7,285 nucleotides of DNA from JAGXIT01 sp049293335 (GCA_049293335.1 JBATSO010000012.1:1-7285), one strand, 5' to 3'; numbered from the stretch's first letter, positions 1 through 6,159 are shown. Notes: generated by a model not told the origin, from the sequence alone. A program made the numbers and translations.

Positions 1-161
1 AATCTACGTTAGTAGAAATTGATGGACGAATTAGACTGTTTCCAGTCTCCTGTCGTAGTAATACATCTACGTTAGTAGAAATTGATGGACGAATTAGACT
101 TCAACCAGTGACGCAACTACTACCTATCTACGTTAGTAGAAATTGATGGACGAATTAGACT
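1..161 (-). CRISPR. Type V-A CRISPR array, leader end, truncated at left edge
   Basis: Three identical 36-base repeats lie at 2-37, 65-100 and 126-161. On the minus strand each ends in the Cas12a handle AATTTCTACTAACGTAGAT, whose stem TCTAC/GTAGA closes a UAAC tetraloop. The two complete spacers are 25 bases (101-125) and 27 bases (38-64). Base 1 would be the first base of a third spacer, so the array continues out of the window. The handle lies at the 3' end of the repeat on the minus strand. crRNAs therefore read right to left, in the same direction as cas12a-cas4-cas1-cas2, and the leader is on the right. The outermost base of each repeat (37, 100, 161) is the same in all three, but could be chance, making the repeat 35 bases. 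Neither spacer has a convincing full match in the window; the targets are unknown. Confidence 0.97.
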
Positions 162-181
162 GTTTTTGTCATTGTGCATAT

Positions 182-236
182 CTGTTACCGGAGTGTTATG
201 CTGGCGTATTGGAGACGCAAGCTACCTCTGTAACAG
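182..236. repeat. Short inverted repeat next to the first CRISPR repeat
   Basis: CTGTTAC at 182-188 and GTAACAG at 230-236 are perfect complements. A nested GCGT/ACGC pair lies at 204-207 and 215-218. The set sits 21 to 75 bases from the first repeat, within the stretch of a leader that often recruits integration factors. Seven bases is short, so chance is possible. Confidence 0.3.
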
Positions 237-268
237 TGAATGTTGAGACTTCGGTTTTGTAAAATCCT

Positions 269-313
269 CTGCCGCGGAGTGCATGCGTTCAAAGACGAGC
301 GCTCCGCAGGCAG
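269..313 (-). repeat. GC-rich inverted repeat in the leader, possible weak terminator
   Basis: The arms at 302-313 and 269-279 can pair over 11 base pairs with one bulged base (308). They close a 22-base loop. Read on the minus strand, the stem is followed five bases later by TTTT. It could terminate or attenuate cas operon transcription, or be a structural part of the leader. The long loop and short, displaced T run make it a poor standard intrinsic terminator. The pairing is seen directly; the role is inference. Confidence 0.5.
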
Positions 314-433
314 TGGTGTTAATTCATAGTACAACTTCTACCAATGTTTCATACCTCTCAGCGAGGCATGCATTGGAAGCTAAATTTTTAAGGGTCTTGG
401 CGGTGAGGAGGACAAGCAAAGCCAACCAGTTAC

Positions 434-712
434 TTAAAATACTATCACCGATTGTTCCTCGTGTACAGCATAGCCCATACGAAATATTTTTGCTTCGTCT
501 GACTTGCATATGGGTATTATCATCACCGAGTCGCTCGGGCCAAACCGCGGCTGGAAACGGTGGCGTATTTCTATGGTTACGTTGTTGAGGGCGCGCTGCG
601 AGTTGTTGAGTTCATACACGCTGTATTGCAGGCGGCGGCCATATTTTAAAATCATTTTACTAAACTTGGTTCGGAGTTTGGTGTCGCTGATGTCATAGGT
701 GATGATAAGCAT
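434..712 (-). CDS. cas2: CRISPR-associated protein Cas2
   Basis: This 92-residue protein is the usual size for Cas2, the dimeric ferredoxin-fold subunit that bridges two Cas1 dimers in the spacer-integration complex. It begins MLIITYDISD, with the family's early aspartate at D7 after the first beta strand. It continues with the RRLQYSVYEL segment (26-35) and the strand DSVMIIPIC (61-69), both typical of the family. The ATG at 712 is supported by AAGGA at 719-723, six bases upstream and overlapping the cas1 stop codon. The gap to cas1 is nine bases, so the genes are translationally linked. It is the last cas gene before the leader, as in classic V-A operons. I see no truncation or frameshift. 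Confidence 0.95.
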   Translation of the reverse strand: MLIITYDISDTKLRTKFSKMILKYGRRLQYSVYELNNSQRALNNVTIEIRHRFQPRFGPSDSVMIIPICKSDEAKIFRMGYAVHEEQSVIVF

Positions 713-718
713 GAGTAG

Positions 719-723
719 TCCTT
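719..723 (-). promoter_or_regulatory. Ribosome-binding site of cas2
   Basis: AAGGA on the minus strand lies six bases before the cas2 ATG and shares bases with the cas1 stop codon. This suggests coupled translation. Confidence 0.75.
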
Positions 724-1672
724 ATCGTTTTAGGCGAAAGTGCGCGAGGTCGTTTGCGGGATCCATGGTGTGGCGGTAAAAGGCTTGTATATAGGCAAGA
801 ATTGTCTGCCTATGTTCCATGATTTCGACAGCGTAGGTTTGGGTAATTTTGGCGCTATGTTTCCACTCCGTATACACGCCGTATTTTCCTGTTTTGAACA
901 TGTCTGCGGTGAAGATTTTGAGCCCCAATGCCGTCCGTGTGCGGTTATCTATCAGGCAGCGAAACGGCTCCATGAGGTCGCAGACCAAGCTGCGCCGCGC
1001 AAAAAACTGTGTATGGTACACGCCTTTGTATGTATCCAAACCAAAATGTCGGCAGATGGCATCAACCATGTTGAAAAGTACCGTGTAGCCAATGTCGAGT
1101 AGGAAATTTACCGGGTCTTCTTTGGTACGAGGGCTGCGGCGAACCCAACCATATGGCTCATAGTAGGCGCGGAAAAACGCTTTACTGGCGCTGCCTTCTA
1201 TACCCAGTAGTTCTTTCGCGCTCGCAGCCATGCTCGCTGCCCGCTCGTATGCACACAGGATTGTGTCGTCTGCCTGTATACGCCGCAGCAAAACTGCCTG
1301 GTTATGGATTTTGTCACAGACAATCTCGCGCGCTATCGCCAGGTTGTCTTCGTCAGGCACCAGGTACTGCCGGCTACGCAGGACGAAGTTTGCCTGCGTT
1401 TCAAATCCAAAGTAGGCGTAGGGCGCGAGATTCGGTTTGAGTAGGCTAACGGTGACGCCTTGTTCGTGTAACTCGCGGATGAGGTTTGTGGTTAGGCCAG
1501 CGTCTCCGACGATCATGAGGTGTAGTAGACGAGTGAGACTACACTGATTTACTAGCTCGCCGTCTTTCATGTAGACGATGTTTTTGTTTTTGAGCTTTAG
1601 ATGCGAATGTTTGCCTGGCTCGACGCAGATGGTGAGCAGTTGTTTACTTTCTAGCTCAGGGCGGGTGAGCAT
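722..1672 (-). CDS. cas1: CRISPR-associated integrase Cas1
   Basis: Cas1 is the metal-dependent integrase that inserts new spacers next to the leader. The protein is 316 residues from the chosen start. The three catalytic positions are present: E159 in GIEGSASKAFF, H220 in GVYHTQFFA, and the acidic pair D232/E235 in CDLMEPFR. The N-terminal beta domain covers roughly residues 1-85 and the helical catalytic domain the rest. The ATG at 1672 is preferred because a perfect AAGGAGG lies five bases upstream. An in-frame GTG at 1690 would add six residues and overlap the cas4 stop, but has no better site. The ribosome-binding site overlaps the end of cas4 and the gap to cas2 is nine bases. No key residue is missing. 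Confidence 0.97.
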   Translation of the reverse strand: MLTRPELESKQLLTICVEPGKHSHLKLKNKNIVYMKDGELVNQCSLTRLLHLMIVGDAGLTTNLIRELHEQGVTVSLLKPNLAPYAYFGFETQANFVLRSRQYLVPDEDNLAIAREIVCDKIHNQAVLLRRIQADDTILCAYERAASMAASAKELLGIEGSASKAFFRAYYEPYGWVRRSPRTKEDPVNFLLDIGYTVLFNMVDAICRHFGLDTYKGVYHTQFFARRSLVCDLMEPFRCLIDNRTRTALGLKIFTADMFKTGKYGVYTEWKHSAKITQTYAVEIMEHRQTILAYIQAFYRHTMDPANDLAHFRLKR

Positions 1673-1677
1673 GGGTA

Positions 1678-1684
1678 CCTCCTT
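1678..1684 (-). promoter_or_regulatory. Ribosome-binding site deciding the cas1 start
   Basis: AAGGAGG is a perfect Shine-Dalgarno sequence five bases before the ATG at 1672. It overlaps the last base of the cas4 stop codon. It makes the downstream ATG much more likely than the GTG at 1690, which would lie upstream of this site. Confidence 0.85.
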
Positions 1685-2223
1685 TACCACCCCAGCGGGG
1701 CGTATATGTTGTGGTTGCAGCGAGGGCAGTGGTGGGCGAGAAGTTTTTCGGCATTGTAGGTCTGCATGTCTTGTATGATTCGTTTCAGTTGGGTTTTGTC
1801 AGCTTCGGTAGGCAAGCGTACAGGGTGTTTTTTGTTGTCTTGCGTGCTGTAGAAAGCGAGACTTGTTGGGTCGTAGCCCATTTCCCGTAGGCAAAAATAT
1901 TCGGCGTAGAGCTGCCACATGTAGCCTTCGTAGACCTGCGTCAGGTGCGCTTTGCGCTCAATCAGCTCGCCGGTAGCAGTGTCGAATGTGTCGAGTTTGC
2001 CTTGGATTTGCAGCTTCTCGCTGAAGATGGGCGTGCCTTGCAGGACAGTTTTGCGGTGGCTATAGCGGCCGGTGTCTATGGCTTCGTGCATGGCTTTGCC
2101 CCGTACTTGCGGTGCTGCCTGGTAGCTTGTGGGGGCAATGTCGCCCGCCGCCTGGTGCATGTAGAGCGACCGCGGACAGAACAAAAAGTCGTTTATGGTC
2201 GAGATAGCAATGAAGGGTTCCAT
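1684..2223 (-). CDS. cas4: CRISPR-associated exonuclease Cas4 (RecB-like)
   Basis: Cas4 trims prespacers and helps Cas1-Cas2 choose PAM-flanked, correctly oriented spacers. The 179-residue protein shows the RecB nuclease motifs in order: H46 in RGKAMHEAID, D78 in QGKLD, E89-R-K91 in LIERKAH, and the Q104-containing QLYAEY helix. The N-terminal cluster cysteine C16 lies in FLFCPRSLY. The C-terminal set is incomplete: C166 and C169 are present, but the protein ends IYAPLGW where relatives usually have a final cysteine near the last residues. The iron-sulfur cluster may therefore be altered. The gene starts four bases after the cas12a stop codon with no strong ribosome-binding site, which suggests coupling. 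It ends just upstream of cas1. Confidence 0.93.
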   Translation of the reverse strand: MEPFIAISTINDFLFCPRSLYMHQAAGDIAPTSYQAAPQVRGKAMHEAIDTGRYSHRKTVLQGTPIFSEKLQIQGKLDTFDTATGELIERKAHLTQVYEGYMWQLYAEYFCLREMGYDPTSLAFYSTQDNKKHPVRLPTEADKTQLKRIIQDMQTYNAEKLLAHHCPRCNHNIYAPLGW

Positions 2224-2227
2224 GAGG

Positions 2228-5200
2228 CTACTCGCCAGTGACGAGCTGGTCGTATTCTGCGCGTTTTACAACGGCTTTGAAGTCTTTGATGGTTTCGGCC
2301 TGGTGCAGTTTTTTGAGTAGTATCGTGCCCTTGCGACCGATGTGGTATGCGCCGTTTGCATCGCCATTCCACGCGTAGCCCTGCACCGTGTCTTTGCGGC
2401 TGTCAAACCCATGTGGGTAGGCTTTGCAGATGGCAGGGGAAATAATGGTATCTTGTTCGTCTATAGTGTTGCGCAGGCGGTTGAGTTGGTTGAAACACCA
2501 TACAAACTCTTTGACAAATGGGGCATCAAGTTTGGCTTGGGCTATGTTCTGTAGAATGTCGCCTTGTAGAGGAATGTTTTTAGAGTGCAACAGTTCAAGC
2601 AGTTTTTCTTGTATGTTGACGACTTTGTTCTGTGATTGATTATCTTTGTCTCGATAGTAGACAGTACGGGGGACATTGGCATGAATGGTCCATAGCTTAT
2701 CCTGCACCTCTGACACTTTTTGGGTGCGTGCATCGGGTTTTTTAAGCTTATTTTGGGCGGTTGCTAGCGTACGCCAGTTGAAACGAAATGTTAGGCGCTT
2801 GCCATCATAGCTGATGTCATCAAACGCATCTTGCACGAACTGCGCGAAATTTGCCACCTTTATTTCATCGCCCAAGCGCACGTGTTGACGGTAGCCTGTA
2901 GCCGGGTCTATCGCTGAGGTATAGCTTGGGTCTACGAAAAATACCCAGCCCATTTGGTTGCCCGTGGCCTGTGGCGAAATATCTGGCGGCGTCAGCTGTA
3001 CGGCATACTCGGTACTAAAAGGTTGCCCCGAGGGTGTGTTTTTCATGACAACATACTGTAGTTTTTTGAGGAGGGCTTGCTCTAGCTGGTTATACACGCT
3101 TCGCTCTATACGCGAGCGGCCTTGTTTGAAGCCTACATTCAAGTTTTCTAAAACAATGATGGCTTTGTGTTTGATAGCGAGGTCGGTAATGAGTTTTACG
3201 CAGTGCCCGACGTACCCGTCTTTTAGGGATTTTATTTGCTCTACTGCCTGCCAGTTTTGTCGGTTTTCTTGACGTTCACCTTCTCGTTTCTTGAGTAGGT
3301 CATAATATTTAACCGGATTTGACTCGTTCATAATGGTGTTGAGACTTATCGGTGGCTGTAGCAGCTTGCCGTCGATGTCACATACAGTTATGTAGCCGAG
3401 TTCTTTTTCTCCACGGTCAATCCCTATTACGGTTTTTATGCCCAAGGTTTTTACCCGTTCCATAACATGTTGGTTGTAGGCTGAGTTGCCGAGTGACTTT
3501 ACCTGGTAGTTGAGCGTAAGTGGCACATGGAAGAAAAACTTATCTTCCGCGAATCGTCGGTGCTTGGTAATGTCTTTTGGTTCTGCCGAGGCGGGCAGGG
3601 TCGGCTGCTGGTAGCTTTTTGGTCTGAAAAATATTTCTGCTTCACCATTGAGCTTGACAGAACTTCCTTGCGTGAAAGCCTGCTTAAAATATAAGGTATG
3701 TAGATCTGCTGCACTCGAGCGTTCATGTGCCAAATCTTTGTTAGTTATTCTAAAAAGATATAGTGCACCATTTGCTTCTAACGCCATCAGCTCGGCGTGA
3801 TTAATGGCCACGCGGTCGAGTTTGTACCCGCCCAGCTCTACCTCGTGATAGAACTCGTCTATACTTTGGTACTTGTCGGTCGGGCGGAAAGCGAACTCAT
3901 ACATAGACCAGCCGGGGTATGTTGGGATGGCCGATTTGTAGAAATCTATCAGACGATGTAGGTCATCGAGCGAAAAAGCAACACCCTTTTTAAATGTACC
4001 TGCCTTGTATAAACGGTCAATTTCGGCGGGGATGCCATGTTCCAAGCGATATTTTTTCGAAAACAGCACCTTGGGTAACATTTTGTTTGGGCCAGGGAGG
4101 AGCTTGTACTCCATTTTTTGCCACTCATGCGAATCGGCTTCATACAGCTTGGGATTTTTGCCCCGGTCGAGAGCGTTTTTACCCTGGTTGGTCAAAATGG
4201 TGAGATAGTATTCGTTGCCACGAAAGAGAAGAGCACCATGTTTTTCTGGCTCTTTGTTTACGTCCCACCCGCTGAGTAGCTGTGCGCAGTCGAAGTTCAG
4301 TTTCCATTTGTCGAGGCTGTACGGTTTTTTGGTGAGCCAGTTGCGGATCAGGTCGTAGGAGTGTGAAAAGCGTTTGTCGCGTTCTATGTCAAACAAGTCG
4401 GCTTGTTCGCCAGTGTCTTGGAATATGCCGTAAAACCCTTCGTCGCCGTCGAGTAGCGTGACTGGTTCGTGGCGGTAGCGCAGTTCGAAGTACGTGTACA
4501 TGCGGTAGAGGTCATTGAAGTTGTCGAGTGCGAGTTTTATGACTTCGCGGGCTGGCTTGGTGCTCGGCCTATCAACTTCTACAAAGGCTTTGAGTGCTGT
4601 CTCGGCTGCATCGAATACCGCCCGCAGATCTTCGCAGAATTTTGCCCAAACGGTAGCGGACACATTTTCTGATGACACCGATCTATCTTTCAGTACAGTG
4701 CCTTCAGCCAAGTTCTGCTGTGCTGCGTCTATGGCTGCAAAAAACTCTGCGAGCGACACAAAGTTCGCCGTGACGGCTTCTTCCTCTGACATCCCGCGTG
4801 GTTTTGTACGGAACCGCTCGGGCAGAGCTTCTCGCACAGACGTACGACTCTCGGCGTCTATGTGTTTTGCCAGTATGGTGTTGACGGCTTTTTTGGTGAT
4901 AAATACTGCCTCGGGGTTAGCAGGGTTTTCCACGTGCGCCGCGGCATGTGCGTGCAGCAGTTTAAAGTATTGTGGCAGCTCTGACTGTAGGGTTACGATG
5001 AGTGCTTCGTACTCTTCGGTAGTTTTGATGGTTTGATAAGACTCAGCCTTTGTGCCGTCGCCCAAGATTTGTTTGAAAAGTGTTCTGAAGAGAGGCAAAC
5101 GCTTTTTGGCGGTCTTATCACTCGCGTGCTGTTGCCGAGCCTCGTTGATGGCGCTGTTTAGCGCGCCAATACGAGCGTTGTATGTGTCTATGCCATCTTG

Positions 5201-5908
5201 GCTGACAAAGTCGCTGTAGTTTCCCAGAGAAAATAATTGGGCTGTATCGCCTGGCAGCGCGTAAAGTGCGTCTGGTTCGTTATACACAGTCAGAGCACAG
5301 TGTAGGTTTTTGTAGTAGGTAATGAGGTTTTGGGCAATGGTGCGGTTGGCCACCTCGGTTGTTTTGCCATCGGTACTGTACATGTTTAGGCGGTTTTGGC
5401 GGTAACCTTCAAAGTACGTGGCAAATTTGTGAAACTTCTCTATGGTTTCGTCGACAAGGGCATCTTCTAAGTCGAGCTTTGCGGCAATCTGTGCCCGAAA
5501 TGTGTCGAGGAGCTGGAGTTGGGTGACGTTTGTTGTCAAAAATGGTTTTTTGTAGTCGTAGCGTTCCTGCCAAATAGCGTTGGCTTGGCTGTAAGCCTGA
5601 CTAAAACGAGCGAGGATTGGTTTGAGGGCCGCCTCGGTTTGTTTTTTGTCATACTGTTTGGCGGTTGCGAGATCTATGTATTTTTGCAGTTCTGTGGCGT
5701 CCAACGTAAGATGTTGCAGACTTTCGGTGATAAACTGTTGGTGGACGACATCGAGCATACGTTTGGCGAGTATGAAAGCTTCGTGGCGGTCTTTGTCGGT
5801 GGCAACATCGCCATTTTGCGCCATAAGCTGGAGCGTGGTCTCTGTTGGCTTTAGCTCAAACCGCAGTGTTTTACTGAGACTATAGATGTTTGTAAAATTG
5901 CTGTACAT
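2228..5908 (-). CDS. cas12a: Type V-A effector nuclease Cas12a (Cpf1)
   Basis: Cas12a is the single-protein RNA-guided DNA nuclease of type V-A. At 1226 residues it is at the compact end of a family usually near 1200-1300. The start FTNIYSLSKTLRFELKP is the classic WED-I opening. REC domains follow to about residue 515, then the KKPYSLDKWKLNF block of WED-II at 527 on. The PAM-contacting GPNKMLPK motif, with K609, is intact. RuvC residues are all present: D831 (IGIDRGE), E921 (IVLENLN) and D1183 (NGDANGAY). The Nuc-domain arginine R1146 lies 37 residues before D1183, the same spacing as R1226-D1263 in AsCas12a. The bridge-helix tryptophan is W886. DNA cleavage should thus be intact. The pre-crRNA-processing lobe is not: the usual histidine is replaced (L771) and one lysine is absent, leaving only K782. 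The ATG at 5908 has AGGGG six bases upstream. Confidence 0.98.
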   Translation of the reverse strand: MYSNFTNIYSLSKTLRFELKPTETTLQLMAQNGDVATDKDRHEAFILAKRMLDVVHQQFITESLQHLTLDATELQKYIDLATAKQYDKKQTEAALKPILARFSQAYSQANAIWQERYDYKKPFLTTNVTQLQLLDTFRAQIAAKLDLEDALVDETIEKFHKFATYFEGYRQNRLNMYSTDGKTTEVANRTIAQNLITYYKNLHCALTVYNEPDALYALPGDTAQLFSLGNYSDFVSQDGIDTYNARIGALNSAINEARQQHASDKTAKKRLPLFRTLFKQILGDGTKAESYQTIKTTEEYEALIVTLQSELPQYFKLLHAHAAAHVENPANPEAVFITKKAVNTILAKHIDAESRTSVREALPERFRTKPRGMSEEEAVTANFVSLAEFFAAIDAAQQNLAEGTVLKDRSVSSENVSATVWAKFCEDLRAVFDAAETALKAFVEVDRPSTKPAREVIKLALDNFNDLYRMYTYFELRYRHEPVTLLDGDEGFYGIFQDTGEQADLFDIERDKRFSHSYDLIRNWLTKKPYSLDKWKLNFDCAQLLSGWDVNKEPEKHGALLFRGNEYYLTILTNQGKNALDRGKNPKLYEADSHEWQKMEYKLLPGPNKMLPKVLFSKKYRLEHGIPAEIDRLYKAGTFKKGVAFSLDDLHRLIDFYKSAIPTYPGWSMYEFAFRPTDKYQSIDEFYHEVELGGYKLDRVAINHAELMALEANGALYLFRITNKDLAHERSSAADLHTLYFKQAFTQGSSVKLNGEAEIFFRPKSYQQPTLPASAEPKDITKHRRFAEDKFFFHVPLTLNYQVKSLGNSAYNQHVMERVKTLGIKTVIGIDRGEKELGYITVCDIDGKLLQPPISLNTIMNESNPVKYYDLLKKREGERQENRQNWQAVEQIKSLKDGYVGHCVKLITDLAIKHKAIIVLENLNVGFKQGRSRIERSVYNQLEQALLKKLQYVVMKNTPSGQPFSTEYAVQLTPPDISPQATGNQMGWVFFVDPSYTSAIDPATGYRQHVRLGDEIKVANFAQFVQDAFDDISYDGKRLTFRFNWRTLATAQNKLKKPDARTQKVSEVQDKLWTIHANVPRTVYYRDKDNQSQNKVVNIQEKLLELLHSKNIPLQGDILQNIAQAKLDAPFVKEFVWCFNQLNRLRNTIDEQDTIISPAICKAYPHGFDSRKDTVQGYAWNGDANGAYHIGRKGTILLKKLHQAETIKDFKAVVKRAEYDQLVTGE

Positions 5909-5914
5909 GACCTA

Positions 5915-5919
5915 CCCCT
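5915..5919 (-). promoter_or_regulatory. Ribosome-binding site of cas12a
   Basis: AGGGG on the minus strand lies six bases before the cas12a ATG. It is part of the octamer GGGGTAGG (5911-5918), which recurs on the plus strand at 6136-6143. Confidence 0.7.
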
Positions 5920-5942
5920 ATCTATGTTAATTTTTAGTTACC

Positions 5943-5951
5943 ATTTTAACA
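5943..5951 (-). promoter_or_regulatory. Candidate extended -10 promoter of cas12a
   Basis: On the minus strand this reads TGTTAAAAT, an extended -10 (TGnTATAAT with one mismatch). It would start transcription about 28 bases before the cas12a ATG. No good -35 is visible, which is tolerated by extended -10 promoters. A second candidate -10, TATGAT, lies at 5960-5965. If that one is used, the start site falls at about 5953. Either way, the guide-matched region described below overlaps the polymerase footprint. Confidence 0.5.
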
Positions 5952-5956
5952 TTAAG
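5944..5956 (-). promoter_or_regulatory. Protospacer-like seed target with CTTA PAM in the cas12a promoter
   Basis: On the minus strand CTTA (5956-5953) is followed by ATGTTAAAA (5952-5944). These nine bases are identical to the first nine bases after the handle hairpin at 6115-6123. The layout is correct for Cas12a: the PAM lies 5' of the protospacer on the non-target strand. CTTA is a relaxed version of TTTA. Guide positions 11 and 13 also match, but most later positions do not. Cas12a would be expected to bind but not cut, and the site covers the candidate -10 box. The match is seen; the regulatory role is inference. Confidence 0.6.
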
Positions 5957-5983
5957 TGAATCATAAACTTACCTTACTCTTCA

Positions 5984-5992
5984 TGCTATAAT
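5984..5992 (+). promoter_or_regulatory. Extended -10 promoter for the crRNA-like RNA and probably uvrC
   Basis: TGCTATAAT matches the extended -10 consensus TGnTATAAT perfectly. Transcription would start near 5999 and run rightward through the inverted repeat, the degenerate CRISPR repeat and the guide-like segment, then on into uvrC. There is no convincing -35. It lies divergent from the cas12a promoter, about 40 bases away. I see no stronger promoter between here and uvrC. Confidence 0.65.
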
Positions 5993-6030
5993 TACGCAAG
6001 CCCCCTATCAACTTAGTCGTAGTTGTATGT

Positions 6031-6089
6031 GGAACATAGTATTTATACGTTCACGTCATGTGCATACGTTTCAATACAGACTATGTTCC
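6031..6089. repeat. Perfect 10-base inverted repeat overlapping the degenerate CRISPR repeat
   Basis: GGAACATAGT (6031-6040) and ACTATGTTCC (6080-6089) are perfect complements around a 39-base interval. The right arm forms the 5' half of the degenerate repeat but leaves its handle hairpin free. In RNA it would form a stem just upstream of the handle. As DNA it could be a regulator-binding dyad. The interval also carries a direct repeat, ATACGTT, at 6045-6051 and 6064-6070. Confidence 0.7.
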
Positions 6090-6138
6090 TCTATCAATTT
6101 CTACTAAAGTAGATATGTTAAAAAGCTGGTATCAAGGG
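6079..6138 (+). ncRNA. Solitary degenerate CRISPR repeat plus guide: candidate crRNA-like (CreR-type) regulator
   Basis: Positions 6079-6114 align with the array repeat over its full 36 bases. The last 22 bases match at 21 positions, including the whole stem TCTAC/GTAGA; only one loop base differs (UAAA for UAAC). The 5' half is degenerate but still resembles the repeat when one gap is allowed. The element lies on the plus strand, opposite in direction to the array and over 5.9 kb from it. No second repeat follows, so this is not an ordinary array. The following bases from 6115 act as a potential guide, whose first nine match the cas12a promoter beside a CTTA PAM. CreR RNAs are known to direct their own Cas effectors to cas promoters through partial complementarity. 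This element has that architecture. The 3' end is not defined by the sequence; 6138 assumes a 24-base guide. Confidence 0.75.
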
Positions 6139-6154
6139 GTAGGGGTTTGCCGGC

Positions 6155-6159
6155 AGGAG
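6155..6159 (+). promoter_or_regulatory. Probable ribosome-binding site of uvrC
   Basis: AGGAG lies 12 bases before the CTG at 6172, longer than the usual 5-9 base spacing. No ATG, GTG or TTG in the uvrC frame lies at a better distance. Confidence 0.4.

Larger units (their letters stand above)
162..433 (-). other. CRISPR leader / intergenic region between cas2 and the array
   Basis: These 272 bases lie between the cas2 stop codon and the first repeat, where a V-A leader is expected. No protein-coding gene is convincing: open frames here run antisense into cas2 or have no homology I recognise. The region is not strongly AT-rich, unlike many leaders. I see no clear -35/-10 pair reading toward the array, so the array may be co-transcribed with the cas operon or use a promoter I cannot recognise. 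Two inverted repeats are annotated separately. The last bases before the first repeat, read toward it, are A-rich (GACAAAAACA). Confidence 0.7.

Noticed and set aside
101..125. The leader-proximal spacer shares short words with the leader, the end of cas2 and the uvrC palindrome (TTGCGTCA, ACTGGTTG, AGGTAG).
   Set aside because: By estimate, several 8-base matches to a 25-base spacer are expected by chance in 7.3 kb on two strands. No match extends far enough or has a PAM in the right place to suggest self-targeting.
283..588. Open frame of 101 codons on the plus strand, with a shorter minus-strand frame at 324-509.
   Set aside because: Both overlap cas2, which is clearly coding on the minus strand in another frame. 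Neither shows a recognisable domain or a ribosome-binding site.
1672..1690. A longer Cas1 starting at GTG 1690.
   Set aside because: The perfect AAGGAGG at 1678-1684 lies inside that extension and is correctly spaced only for the ATG at 1672.
3935..3952. GTAGAAATCTATC resembles part of the reversed CRISPR repeat.
   Set aside because: It lies inside cas12a coding sequence (the DFYKS segment), lacks the paired stem half and matches only a short stretch.
4515..5036. Plus-strand open frame of 173 codons opposite cas12a.
   Set aside because: It lies wholly within the REC region of cas12a. Its serine- and alanine-rich composition is typical of an antisense shadow, with no recognisable domain.
5924..5930. 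A second copy of the guide seed start, ATGTTAA, on the plus strand before cas12a.
   Set aside because: Only seven bases match, and the four bases before it (ATCT) are not a Cas12a PAM. The minus-strand site at 5944-5952 is longer and has CTTA.
6079..6138. A tracrRNA or scoutRNA interpretation of the repeat-like element.
   Set aside because: Cas12a does not need a tracrRNA. The element is in the sense orientation of the repeat with its own handle, not an anti-repeat, so a crRNA-like RNA fits better.
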